DNA of 31,275 nt from a bacterium (GTDB taxonomy: Bacteria; Vulcanimicrobiota; Vulcanimicrobiia; Vulcanimicrobiales; SCRA01): positions 1 through 31,275 of the forward strand of contig SCRI01000030.1 in assembly GCA_004298675.1 (NCBI GenBank), given 5' to 3'. Positions 24,161 to 31,275 of this stretch are shown in pieces. The translations under genes were made by a program, and so were the position numbers. The notes beneath the pieces are model-generated. The model saw only the letters and a list, made by a program, of their open reading frames with translations. It did no database searches and was not told the DNA's origin. Numbering within the stretch: the first letter of the stretch is position 1; each line of letters begins with the position of its first letter.

Positions 24161-24402
24161 ACGTGCGCATCGTAGCCTATGCGCGTGCGCGGGAATTGCT
24201 GGGTGCGGCTGAGCTGCAGCTCGAGATCCCCGGCAGCGCCACGCTGGCGCAGCTGCGCCAACACCTGCAGCATCAGGCTCCACGCCTGGGTGAGCTCGGT
24301 GCGAGCCTGCGCTTCGCCCGTAACGGGACCCTAGCCGGAGAGGACGAGATCTTGCGTGAGGACGATGAAGTGGCGCTGCTGCCGCCGGTGAGCGGCGGCT
24401 AG
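24157..24402 (+). CDS. moaD: Molybdopterin synthase sulfur-carrier subunit MoaD
   Basis: An 81-residue ubiquitin-like protein whose C-terminal Gly-Gly (LLPPVSGG) is adenylated and thiocarboxylated, then donates sulfur to precursor Z within molybdopterin synthase. The frame is open much further upstream inside the phosphatase gene, but ubiquitin-fold homology begins at the GTG 24157 (MNVRIVAYARARELLG), which overlaps the preceding stop by 4 bases. moaE follows with no gap. No moaA, moaC or moeB lies in the window. Confidence 0.93.
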   Translation: MNVRIVAYARARELLGAAELQLEIPGSATLAQLRQHLQHQAPRLGELGASLRFARNGTLAGEDEILREDDEVALLPPVSGG

Positions 24403-24858
24403 ATGGAAACGCCGTCGCAGACGCGTTACACGGTCGCGCTCGGCCCCGAGCCGTTGCATGCCGCGGCGCTCTCGGAGCGCGTGCGCGCCGACGACTGCGG
24501 TGCTGTCGTGACGATGGCGGGCGTCGTCCGCGATACCTCGGACGACGGCCGTTCCGTTACCGGCATGGAGTACGAGGCCTATCGCGAGATGGCGCTGCGC
24601 GAGCTGGAGGCGATCGCGCGGGAGGCTCTGCGGAGGTGGCCTGCCTGCAACATCGCCATGGCCCACCGCGTGGGCACGCTGCGCGTGGGCGAGGCCAGCG
24701 TCGTGGTGGCGGTCGGCGCGCCGCACCGGGCGGAGGCCTTCGATGCCTGTGAGTACTGTATCGACGAGCTAAAGGCGCGCGTGGAGGTTTGGAAGCGCGA
24801 GCACTACGCCGACGGCGGTGATCCACGCTGGCTGGAGAACCGCGCCGGGCACCCATGA
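24403..24858 (+). CDS. moaE: Molybdopterin synthase catalytic subunit MoaE
   Basis: Catalytic large subunit that transfers two sulfurs from MoaD to precursor Z, making molybdopterin. The 151-residue length is usual. Characteristic segments: TMAGVVRDTSDDG near 37-49, GMEYEAYREMA, AHRVGTLRVGEASVVVAVGAPHR (87-109, in parts), and the Lys124/Lys131 pair in the DELKARVEVWKRE segment, where the catalytic lysines of MoaE lie. Begins directly at the moaD stop; its own stop overlaps the hydrolase ATG (ATGA). Confidence 0.95.
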   Translation: METPSQTRYTVALGPEPLHAAALSERVRADDCGAVVTMAGVVRDTSDDGRSVTGMEYEAYREMALRELEAIAREALRRWPACNIAMAHRVGTLRVGEASVVVAVGAPHRAEAFDACEYCIDELKARVEVWKREHYADGGDPRWLENRAGHP

Positions 24859-25568
24859 ATCTCACGCTCGAGTTTCTCAAGACCGGCGGACACCGCGTTG
24901 CGACGCTGCTCTACGAGCCGGCGCAGCCCAAAGAGGCGACGCTCGTGCTCGGCCACGGCTACTCCAGCTCCAAGCAGAACTTGGATTTCTTGGCGGGCTT
25001 CGTGGCACAGCATGGCTATCGTGTGGTGACCTTCGATTTCCCCGGCCACAAGTTGGGGGCGAGCGAGGGGCGCTTGGAGTCGTTCGACACCTGCTTAGAG
25101 ACGATGGCAACCGTCGTGGAGTACGCGGCGGAGCGCTTCGGCGGACAGACGTACGTCGGCGGGCACTCGCTCGGGGCGGCGACGGCGCTGCGCATCTGCG
25201 GCGCCGATCCACGCCTGGCGGGTTGCATCGCCATCGCCACTGGGCGGGACATCGGCGCGAATCTGGATCAGATCCGCGCCCGCGGGCCGCTCTCGTTCCG
25301 CGCCGCCTACGTCGACGGCGTCAGCCTCCCCGATCTCATCGGGCAGATGGGCACCGCTTCGATCGATGCCGCGCTCGACGCCATCGCTGGGCGGCCGCTG
25401 CTGGTGGTGGCGGCGGCGCACGACTTGATCGCGCCGCGCAGCCAGGTCGAGGCGCTCTTCGAGCGCGCAGCGGACCCCAAGACGCTGCGCGTAATCGAGA
25501 GCGACCACACCTTCGCGGCCAGTAACAGCAAAGCCGCGGTGTTGGCGTGGTTGCGCGAGCGCTCGTAA
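24855..25568 (+). CDS. Alpha/beta-fold hydrolase
   Basis: A 237-residue cytosolic serine hydrolase with the triad Ser105 (GGHSLGAA), Asp190 (AAHDLIAP) and His218 (ESDHTF), and the oxyanion-side LGHGYSSSKQN near 32-42. It looks like the peptidase S9/esterase-like group that acts on small esters, lactones or acyl groups; substrate unknown. No lid domain insertion beyond about 40 residues. Coupled to moaE by an ATGA overlap, though this need not mean a role in molybdenum cofactor synthesis. 30 bases separate it from the antiporter gene. Confidence 0.88.
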   Translation: MNLTLEFLKTGGHRVATLLYEPAQPKEATLVLGHGYSSSKQNLDFLAGFVAQHGYRVVTFDFPGHKLGASEGRLESFDTCLETMATVVEYAAERFGGQTYVGGHSLGAATALRICGADPRLAGCIAIATGRDIGANLDQIRARGPLSFRAAYVDGVSLPDLIGQMGTASIDAALDAIAGRPLLVVAAAHDLIAPRSQVEALFERAADPKTLRVIESDHTFAASNSKAAVLAWLRERS

Positions 25569-25598
25569 GGGGCGGCACGGCCGCGGGCTGAGGCGAAG

Positions 25599-27179
25599 AT
25601 GCAGGCGTCGCTGCTGCTCTTCGGACTCCTGGCGGCGATCGTCGCGGTCGCGCTTATCGCCAAGCGGCTCGCCCTTCCCTATCCGATTGCCTTCGTCATC
25701 GGCGGCCTGCTGCTGGCGCTGATTCCGGACCTCCCGCCGGTGGAGATCGAGCCGGACGCGATTTTCCTCATCGTGCTGCCGCCGCTGCTCTACATGGGCG
25801 GCTGGACCACCGATTGGAACGCCTTCCGCGCCGCTCTCCAGCCGATCTCGTGGCTTGCGGTTGGGCTGGTCGCCACCACCACGGTGGTCGTGGCCGTGGT
25901 GGCGCATCATGTCGCGCCCAATCTCTCGTGGGCGGCCGCGTTCGCGTTGGGGGCGATCGTCTCACCACCGGACGCCGTAGCCGCTTCGGCCACCTTCGAG
26001 CGATTTTCGATACCCCGGCGTATCGTCACCGTGCTGGAAGGCGAGGGGCTCGTCAACGATGCCTCGGCGCTGGTGATCTACCGTTTCGCAGTCGCTGCCG
26101 CATTGACGGGAACGTTCTCGTTGGCACGAGCGGGGGTGTCGTTCGTGGCGGTGACCGCCGGCGGCATCGTGGTGGGATTGGTGGTGGCAGCGGCCATCGA
26201 TCGTCTGCTGAAGTGGCTCGAGCGGACCGAGAGCTCCGATTCGCTCATCGACAACGTGATCTATCTGGTCGCGCCGTACGCCGCCTATCTCCCCGCCGAG
26301 GCGCTCCACGTCTCGGGTGTGCTGGCCGCCGTCGCCGCGGGCATCTACGCCGGGCGGCGCGTCTCCAGTTACGCCAACCCGCACTCGCGCCTGACCGGTG
26401 CGGCCGTGTGGAATCTGCTCGCCTACGTTTTCAACGGGCTGGTCTTCCTGTTGATCGGGCTGCACCTGCGCGCGATCGTTCACGACGCGACGTTCACGCT
26501 GCACAGTATCGCGGTGGGCGCGATCGTCAGCGCGGTCGTCGTGATCGTGCGCATGGCCTGGGTCTATCCGGCAACCTACCTGCCGGCGCTGTTGCGGCGC
26601 TCGCGCCGCGATCCCGCGCCCTCTTGGCGCTACGCCTTCGTCATCGCCTGGTCGGGGATGCGCGGTATCGTCTCGCTGGCGGCGGCGCTGGCGCTCCCGC
26701 TCAACGACGAACTCGGACATCCCTTGGCATGGCGCGGGGAGGTCATCTTCGTGACGTTTTGCGTCATCCTCGTCACGCTGGTCTTCCAAGGCGTGACGCT
26801 CGCGCCCATCATTCATCTGCTCGGTATCGACGAAGGCGAGGGGATCGACCGCCGTGAGAGCGAGGTACGCATTACCGCCCTGCGGGGTGCGCTGGCCCAC
26901 CTCACGTCGCTAGAGCACCGCTTCACGACGACCGAGGAGTGGATGGTAGCCGGGCGGCTGCGCGCCGAATACGAGAGCCGCATCGAGCACCTGCGCCGCC
27001 ATCTCGACGGGCGCGCCGAGGAGTCCCCTGCGGTGCGCTACGACCATTGGCTGCAAGGTGAGACCTTGGCGGCGGAGCGATCCGCGATTCTGCGGTTGCG
27101 GGACGCTGGAGAGATTCCCGACGAGATCTTCCGCCGCGTGCAATACGACATCGATCTCGCGCAGGCGCGCTTGCGTTAG
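25599..27179 (+). CDS. CPA1-family Na+/H+ antiporter
   Basis: A 526-residue inner-membrane cation/proton antiporter of the bacterial NhaP/NHE type. About twelve hydrophobic segments occupy residues 1-415, with the ion-binding SPPDAVA (122-128, Asp125) and EGEGLVNDAS (146-155, Asn153-Asp154) motifs, and YAFVIAWSGMRGIVSLAAALALPL-type helix near 350-370. A soluble C-terminal domain of about 110 residues (from EVRITALRGALAHL onward) is helical and charged, as in the TIGR00831 type. GAGG precedes the ATG. The stop overlaps the convergent exported-protein gene by 4 bases. Confidence 0.94.
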   Translation: MQASLLLFGLLAAIVAVALIAKRLALPYPIAFVIGGLLLALIPDLPPVEIEPDAIFLIVLPPLLYMGGWTTDWNAFRAALQPISWLAVGLVATTTVVVAVVAHHVAPNLSWAAAFALGAIVSPPDAVAASATFERFSIPRRIVTVLEGEGLVNDASALVIYRFAVAAALTGTFSLARAGVSFVAVTAGGIVVGLVVAAAIDRLLKWLERTESSDSLIDNVIYLVAPYAAYLPAEALHVSGVLAAVAAGIYAGRRVSSYANPHSRLTGAAVWNLLAYVFNGLVFLLIGLHLRAIVHDATFTLHSIAVGAIVSAVVVIVRMAWVYPATYLPALLRRSRRDPAPSWRYAFVIAWSGMRGIVSLAAALALPLNDELGHPLAWRGEVIFVTFCVILVTLVFQGVTLAPIIHLLGIDEGEGIDRRESEVRITALRGALAHLTSLEHRFTTTEEWMVAGRLRAEYESRIEHLRRHLDGRAEESPAVRYDHWLQGETLAAERSAILRLRDAGEIPDEIFRRVQYDIDLAQARLR

Positions 27180-27901
27180 CGTCCGAGGCCGTAGCGCGCC
27201 TCGAACGTCAAGCCAAAGGCCACGTTGCGGTCGGCTGCGTCTCCGGGGCGCGAGAAGTCGGCAGAGAAGTTGATCGAGCGCAGGCCGATCAGATAGGCGT
27301 TGCGGCCGTGGCGGACGCCGTAGGCCAAGGCCGCGTCCGTCTCCGCCGCATGTTCGTCCTTGTTGATCGGTGGGATGGAGGGATCGAAGAAGAGGAAGTG
27401 GTCGGCTCCGGACAGGTGTGGGATGATGCCGGCCTCGAGCTCCACGAAGTGCACGGCGCCCACGGGCAGTTGCACGAGCGCTTCGTAGCGCCCGCCGGCA
27501 AGGCGTGACTCGGCGGTACGCGCCATGTTCGGCAGCGGCGTGCGCTGGTTGATGACGGTGGTGCCAGCCCCGACCCAGAGGCGCCGGTGTCGATCGAGGG
27601 CCACGCGGACCGTGGCCGTGAACACTCCCAGCGCGGGCGCCGTGGCGCCGAACTCCGCGCTGGAAGCATGCGCGGTCGTGGTAACGACGGGAATCCCCTC
27701 GAGATGCAGCTCCAGCGGGCCCTGCCGGCGCGAGACTTCCAGCAGCGCGCCGATGCCCGTTCCGCTTTGATCGTAGTTGGGCTCGCGATGGAAGCCCGAG
27801 AGCGCCAGCGCTTGCACGCCCAGTGACGTGCGCGGCGGATCGGCGTAGGCAGGCGCGAGCGTCAGCAGGATCGTGAACAACGTGAGCATGGTACGTCGCA
27901 T
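27176..27901 (-). CDS. Exported beta-rich protein of unknown function
   Basis: A 241-residue protein with a signal peptide (MRRTMLTLFTILLTLAPAYA, cleavage before DPP). The mature part alternates hydrophobic and polar residues (LHLEGIPVV, TATVRVALD, RLWVGAGTTVINQRT, VHFVELEAGIIPHL, NVAFGLTFEARYGL) and ends with an aromatic/Gly C-terminus, resembling a small beta-barrel or beta-sandwich; an outer-membrane location would follow only if the cell has an outer membrane. The frame is open far upstream, over the antisense start of the gamma-glutamyltransferase gene; I chose the ATG 27901 at the signal peptide. No clear ribosome site. Divergent 52-base gap to the transferase holds no obvious promoter. 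Confidence 0.72.
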   Translation of the reverse strand: MRRTMLTLFTILLTLAPAYADPPRTSLGVQALALSGFHREPNYDQSGTGIGALLEVSRRQGPLELHLEGIPVVTTTAHASSAEFGATAPALGVFTATVRVALDRHRRLWVGAGTTVINQRTPLPNMARTAESRLAGGRYEALVQLPVGAVHFVELEAGIIPHLSGADHFLFFDPSIPPINKDEHAAETDAALAYGVRHGRNAYLIGLRSINFSADFSRPGDAADRNVAFGLTFEARYGLGR

Positions 27902-27953
27902 GAGAGAAGTATCGGCCACAGGGACGCATCTACCCGCCCAGGAAGCTCCTTTC

Positions 27954-29540
27954 ATGGACCGGCCGGTTCCCAATCGTGCGATGCGCTCGGTCGCCGTCTC
28001 CCGCGGCGGCATGGTGGCCACGAGCCAAGCGGCGGCGACGCTGGCCGGGGTCGAGGCGCTGCGTGCCGGCGGAAACGCCGTCGATGCCGCGATCGCAGCA
28101 CACGCGGTCATGGGCGTGGTCGAGCCACACTCCAGCGGCATCGGTGGAGATGCCTTTGCGCTGATCTGGGACCCGCGCGAGCGGTGCGTCACGGCGCTCA
28201 ACGGTTCCGGTGGCGCCCCCGCAGCCGCCTCTTGGCAGCGCCTGCGTGCGCAAGGGCTGGAGCGTATGCCCGAGCGCGGCGCGCTCACGGTTACCGTGCC
28301 CGGAGCGGTGCGCGCCTTTGCGACGCTGACGGAGCGTTACGGGCGCAGGACGCTCGGCGAGAATCTCGCCGCGGCGATTGCGTATGCGGAGGACGGCTTT
28401 GCGGTCGCGGAGATCGCGGCGGCGGCCTGGAGCGCGAGCGCTCCGATCGTGGCACGCCACGGCGGCCAGGACCACCCATTCGGGCGTCCGGTGCGCGCGG
28501 GTCAGGTCGTGCGCCTGCCGGCGTTGGCGCGCACGCTGCGCGCGATCGCGCAGGACGGTGCCCAGGCCTTCTATGAGGGGGAGATCGCCGCGGCCATGGT
28601 GCGTGCCGTCGGCGCGGGCGGCGGTCTGCTTTCCCTTGGCGATCTGCGCCAACATCGTTCGCAGTGGGTCGAGCCGATCTCCACCACCTACCGCGGCTGC
28701 CAGGTCTTCGCGCCGCCGCCCAACGGGCAAGGTATCGCGGGGCTCGAGATGCTCAACATCTTAGAAGGCTTCGATCTGCGCGCGCTCCAGCTCAACGGCG
28801 CGCCCTATCTGCACGTGATCGTCGAGGCCAAACGCCTAGCCCAGCGCGATCTCGCGCGCCACCTTGCCGATCCCGACTGCGCCGACGTGCCGGTCACCCG
28901 CATGCTGGACAAGAGCTACGCGGTCGAGCTGCGAGCGCTGATCGACGCCAAGCGTACGTTGGAGCTCCCGGTCGAGCAGCCGGCGCGCAGCGGCACCGTC
29001 TACGCCGCCGCGGTGGACGCCGACGGACTCTGCTGCTCGCTCATCAGCAGTGTCTACGTCAACTTCGGCAGCGGCATCGTCGACGCGGCCAGCGGCGTCA
29101 ACTTCCAGAATCGTGGAGCGCTCTTCTCGCTCGATCCCGCCAGTCCCAACGCCCTCACACCCGGGCAGCGTCCGTACCACACCATCGTGCCGTGGCTGGT
29201 GCTGCGAGCGGGAGCGCCGTGGCTGACCTTGGGGATCGTGGGCGGGGAGATGCAGCCGCAGGGGATGGTGCAGATCCTATGCGCGTTGACGGACTTCGAG
29301 TTAGGACTTCAGGAGGCCGTCGAGTTGGCGCGCGTGCGGCATAGCGAGGGTGCCATAGCCATGGAGTCCGGCATCGCGCCCGAAGTGCGCGCGGCGCTGG
29401 CTGAATTGGGGCACCGGATCGTGCCGAGCTTCGGCCCGTTTTCGTACGGCGGCGCGCAGGCGATCGCCCTCGACGGTATAAGCGGCGTGCGCCACGGTGC
29501 CTCGGACCCGCGTAAGGACGGCATCGCGCTGGGAACGTGA
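27954..29540 (+). CDS. Gamma-glutamyltransferase family protein (YwrD-like)
   Basis: A 528-residue Ntn-hydrolase that transfers or hydrolyses gamma-glutamyl groups, for example of glutathione. The self-cleavage nucleophile is Thr348 in ARSGTVYAAAVD, which should split the chain into a large (1-347) and a small subunit. Further family residues are VNFGSGIVD (369-377, Gly-Ser-Gly loop), NRGALFSLDP, PGQRPYHTIVP and GIVGGEMQPQG. There is no signal peptide, so it is cytosolic like YwrD, unlike secreted GGTs. The ATG at 27954 has AGGAAG nine bases upstream. The stop overlaps the next gene in a GTGA. Confidence 0.92.
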   Translation: MDRPVPNRAMRSVAVSRGGMVATSQAAATLAGVEALRAGGNAVDAAIAAHAVMGVVEPHSSGIGGDAFALIWDPRERCVTALNGSGGAPAAASWQRLRAQGLERMPERGALTVTVPGAVRAFATLTERYGRRTLGENLAAAIAYAEDGFAVAEIAAAAWSASAPIVARHGGQDHPFGRPVRAGQVVRLPALARTLRAIAQDGAQAFYEGEIAAAMVRAVGAGGGLLSLGDLRQHRSQWVEPISTTYRGCQVFAPPPNGQGIAGLEMLNILEGFDLRALQLNGAPYLHVIVEAKRLAQRDLARHLADPDCADVPVTRMLDKSYAVELRALIDAKRTLELPVEQPARSGTVYAAAVDADGLCCSLISSVYVNFGSGIVDAASGVNFQNRGALFSLDPASPNALTPGQRPYHTIVPWLVLRAGAPWLTLGIVGGEMQPQGMVQILCALTDFELGLQEAVELARVRHSEGAIAMESGIAPEVRAALAELGHRIVPSFGPFSYGGAQAIALDGISGVRHGASDPRKDGIALGT

Positions 29541-29926
29541 AACGCGAGCTGAAGGCGGAGTTTTACTTCGACGACGGCGAGGTGTTAGCGGGCGTCTATA
29601 ACCCCACGCTCAACGTGATGCGCATGATTCTCTCACCCGATCCCGATGTGCCCGTGCTGTGGGCGGACATGGCGCGCGAGCAGGCTCGGGTCCTCGAGTC
29701 GACGGCGTTCTACGAAGCGCTGGAAGATGCTCTCCCGGCCTGCCAACATGCCCGCGAGCACGTGATCGCGGTGTTGCGTCAACGCGGTGGGCTAGCTTGG
29801 CACGGCCATGCCTGCCGGATCTGCCTGCTGTTCTTCGGTCCCTATTATCCCGGCGAGCTTGCGTCCGATGCGCTCCTGGACATCAAGCACACGCAGCGCC
29901 TCAACCGCCTGATGCAGCCCCACTGA
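29537..29926 (+). CDS. Small protein of unknown function with HGHACRIC motif
   Basis: A 129-residue protein I cannot assign. It starts with alternating basic/acidic residues and two beta-like stretches, followed by helices. The motif His89-Gly-His91-Ala-Cys93-Arg-Ile-Cys96 could bind a metal. GTG start overlapping the gamma-glutamyltransferase stop, which indicates coupled translation and argues that it is a real gene. Its last 26 bases overlap the stop region of the convergent acyl-CoA ligase. Confidence 0.6.
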   Translation: MKRELKAEFYFDDGEVLAGVYNPTLNVMRMILSPDPDVPVLWADMAREQARVLESTAFYEALEDALPACQHAREHVIAVLRQRGGLAWHGHACRICLLFFGPYYPGELASDALLDIKHTQRLNRLMQPH

Positions 29927-31275
29927 CGAGCACGTCGGCGAAGCGTTCGCGCAAGTCGCGTTTGCGAAACTTCCCGACGCCGGTACGCGGGATCGCGTCG
30001 ATGAAGAGCACGCGGTCTGGAATCCACCACTTGGCAACGCGCTCCGCCAGCCATCCGCGCAACTCTCCCTCCGTGACCGTCGTGCCCTCGCGCAAGACGA
30101 CGCAGGCGATCGGGCGCTCGACCCATTTCTCGTGCGGTACCCCGACCACGGCCGCCTCTTTGACCGCGGGGTGGCCCATCAGCGCGTTCTCGAGGTCGAC
30201 GGAGCTGATCCACTCGCCGCCGGACTTCACCAGATCCTTGGCGCGATCGACGATTTGGAGATAGCCCAACTCGTCTACCGTGCAGATATCGCCGGTGCGA
30301 AACCAGCCGTCTTTGAAGGCGGCAGCACTTGCCTTTTCGTCTTGATAATAGGCTGCGGCAACCCAAGGGGCGCGAATCCAAAGCTCCCCTACGCTCTTGC
30401 CATCGCGCGGCTGCTCCTGGCCTTCGGGACCGACGAGTTTCCACTGCATACCGGGAACGAAGACGCCCTGGGTGAGACGCGCGTGATCCACCCGCTCCGG
30501 CGGTGCATCCTCCAGCGCGGACTTTACGCGCGAGACGGTGCCGATGGGACTGGACTCCGTCATGCCCCAGGCGTGAATGGCCGTGATGCCCATGGCGTCG
30601 AAATCGTGCATCAGCCCAGCGGGCAACGCCGAGCCCCCGATAACGAAGCGCTCGAGGTGCGCGAGTTTTCCCCCGCTGCGGCGCAGCTCGTCGCGTATGC
30701 CCAGCCACACCGTGGGCACGCCGGCGGAGCAGGTGACGCGCTCTTGCTCGAGCAGCGCGATCAAGCTCTTGGGATCCATGGCGGGGCCGGGGAAGACGAT
30801 CTTCGCGCCCGTCATCGGCGCCGCGAACGGGATGCCCCAGGCGTTGACGTGAAACATCGGCACGATCGGCAGGATGGCGTCGCGCTCGCGCAGGCCCAGC
30901 GCGTCTCCGGCGCTGCACGCATAGGCGTGGATGACGGTGGAGCGATGGGTGTAGAGCACGCCTTTGGGGTCGCCGGTCGTGGCCGACGTGTAGCAGAGGA
31001 TGGCGGCGTCCCATTCGTCCTGCACGCCGGGTTCGAACGTGTCCGGTTCGCCTGCGATCAGCTCCTCGTAGTCCTGCGCGCGCTCCACGGCCGGGGCATG
31101 CCCGCCCATCGAAACCAGGATGCGTTGCGCACTCTTGGGTGAGGCGGCGAGTCCCGGGGCCAGTGCGGCGCCCAGCGAGCTGTCGAAGAAGACGGCGCGG
31201 TCCTCGGCGTGGTCGAGCACGTAGCCGACTTGCTCCGGAAAGAGCCGGATGTTCGCGGTGTGAAGCACGGCGCCG
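29901..31275 (-). CDS. Fatty-acyl-CoA synthetase, AMP-forming (5' end outside window)
   Basis: ANL-superfamily acyl-CoA ligase: activates a fatty acid with ATP to an acyl-adenylate and then the CoA thioester. About 458 codons are visible; the N-terminal part lies beyond the right edge. Seen: the GAVLHTANIRLFPEQ segment typical of the fadD/AlkK group, phosphate loop YTSATTGDPKGV (Ala in place of the usual Gly after TS), the AWGMTESSP motif (A5), WFRTGD (A7) and GVGKFRKRDLR with the catalytic lysine (A10). Probably feeds the beta-oxidation enzymes encoded elsewhere in the window. Convergent with, and overlapping by 26 bases, the small unknown gene. Confidence 0.93.
   Translation of the reverse strand, partial: GAVLHTANIRLFPEQVGYVLDHAEDRAVFFDSSLGAALAPGLAASPKSAQRILVSMGGHAPAVERAQDYEELIAGEPDTFEPGVQDEWDAAILCYTSATTGDPKGVLYTHRSTVIHAYACSAGDALGLRERDAILPIVPMFHVNAWGIPFAAPMTGAKIVFPGPAMDPKSLIALLEQERVTCSAGVPTVWLGIRDELRRSGGKLAHLERFVIGGSALPAGLMHDFDAMGITAIHAWGMTESSPIGTVSRVKSALEDAPPERVDHARLTQGVFVPGMQWKLVGPEGQEQPRDGKSVGELWIRAPWVAAAYYQDEKASAAAFKDGWFRTGDICTVDELGYLQIVDRAKDLVKSGGEWISSVDLENALMGHPAVKEAAVVGVPHEKWVERPIACVVLREGTTVTEGELRGWLAERVAKWWIPDRVLFIDAIPRTGVGKFRKRDLRERFADVLVSGAASGG

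Overview
The window is GC-rich, densely packed bacterial chromosome. It holds about 29 protein genes and one tRNA; the genes at both edges (clpB left, an acyl-CoA ligase right) are cut off. Nothing points to a plasmid, phage or insertion sequence: no transposase, integrase or CRISPR array is seen. The core genes are housekeeping ones. The recG-rsmD-coaD block followed by a SepIVA/DivIVA-like coiled-coil protein and a YlbL-type PDZ/Lon-like protease is a layout typical of Gram-positive-related (terrabacterial) lineages. With the high GC and the mixture of gene types, I would guess an uncultured phylum such as Eremiobacterota/Vulcanimicrobiota or a neighbour. That is inference at low confidence, and no marker here settles it.

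Layout. (1) 1-4419, minus strand: a YkgJ-like cysteine-cluster protein, an aspartate-type aminotransferase and clpB. (2) 4535-4837: tRNA-Cys(GCA) followed by three tandem ~74-bp repeats, each carrying the same terminator-like hairpin. (3) 4866-12629, plus strand: a compact ten-gene run, hisF, hisIE, recG, a HAD phosphatase, two half-CHAD proteins, rsmD, coaD, the SepIVA-like protein and the PDZ/S16 protease. Most junctions overlap by 1-11 bases, so one transcript with translational coupling is likely. (4) 12641-14940: a DUF2249-CRP fusion regulator divergent from an acetyl-CoA acetyltransferase that ends in a perfect 30-bp palindromic terminator. (5) 14935-16062: an MFS transporter without a normal start codon, converging on a minus-strand set of 3-hydroxyacyl-CoA dehydrogenase, enoyl-CoA hydratase and a GH15 glucoamylase-like enzyme. 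(6) 19992-23163: phoU, converging on DUF421 and a conserved ATP-grasp-like protein; a small secreted protein lies upstream of these two. (7) 23327-27179, plus strand: Cof-type HAD phosphatase, moaD, moaE, an alpha/beta hydrolase and a CPA1 Na+/H+ antiporter. (8) 27176-31275: an exported protein of unknown function, gamma-glutamyltransferase, a small unknown protein and the partial acyl-CoA ligase.

The thiolase, hydroxyacyl-CoA dehydrogenase, enoyl-CoA hydratase and acyl-CoA ligase together suggest fatty-acid oxidation or C4 acyl-CoA metabolism. The two CHAD halves and PhoU hint at polyphosphate/phosphate handling.

The most interesting signals are these. First, a 109-nt leader upstream of the ATP-grasp/DUF421 pair, in which a 13-nt segment is exactly complementary to the Shine-Dalgarno region, closing a predicted three-way junction (candidate riboswitch or other translational switch). 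Second, a CHAD domain cut precisely at its internal duplication into two coupled genes. Third, the tandem terminator repeats after tRNA-Cys. Fourth, the DUF2249-CRP regulator with a dyad at its own start.
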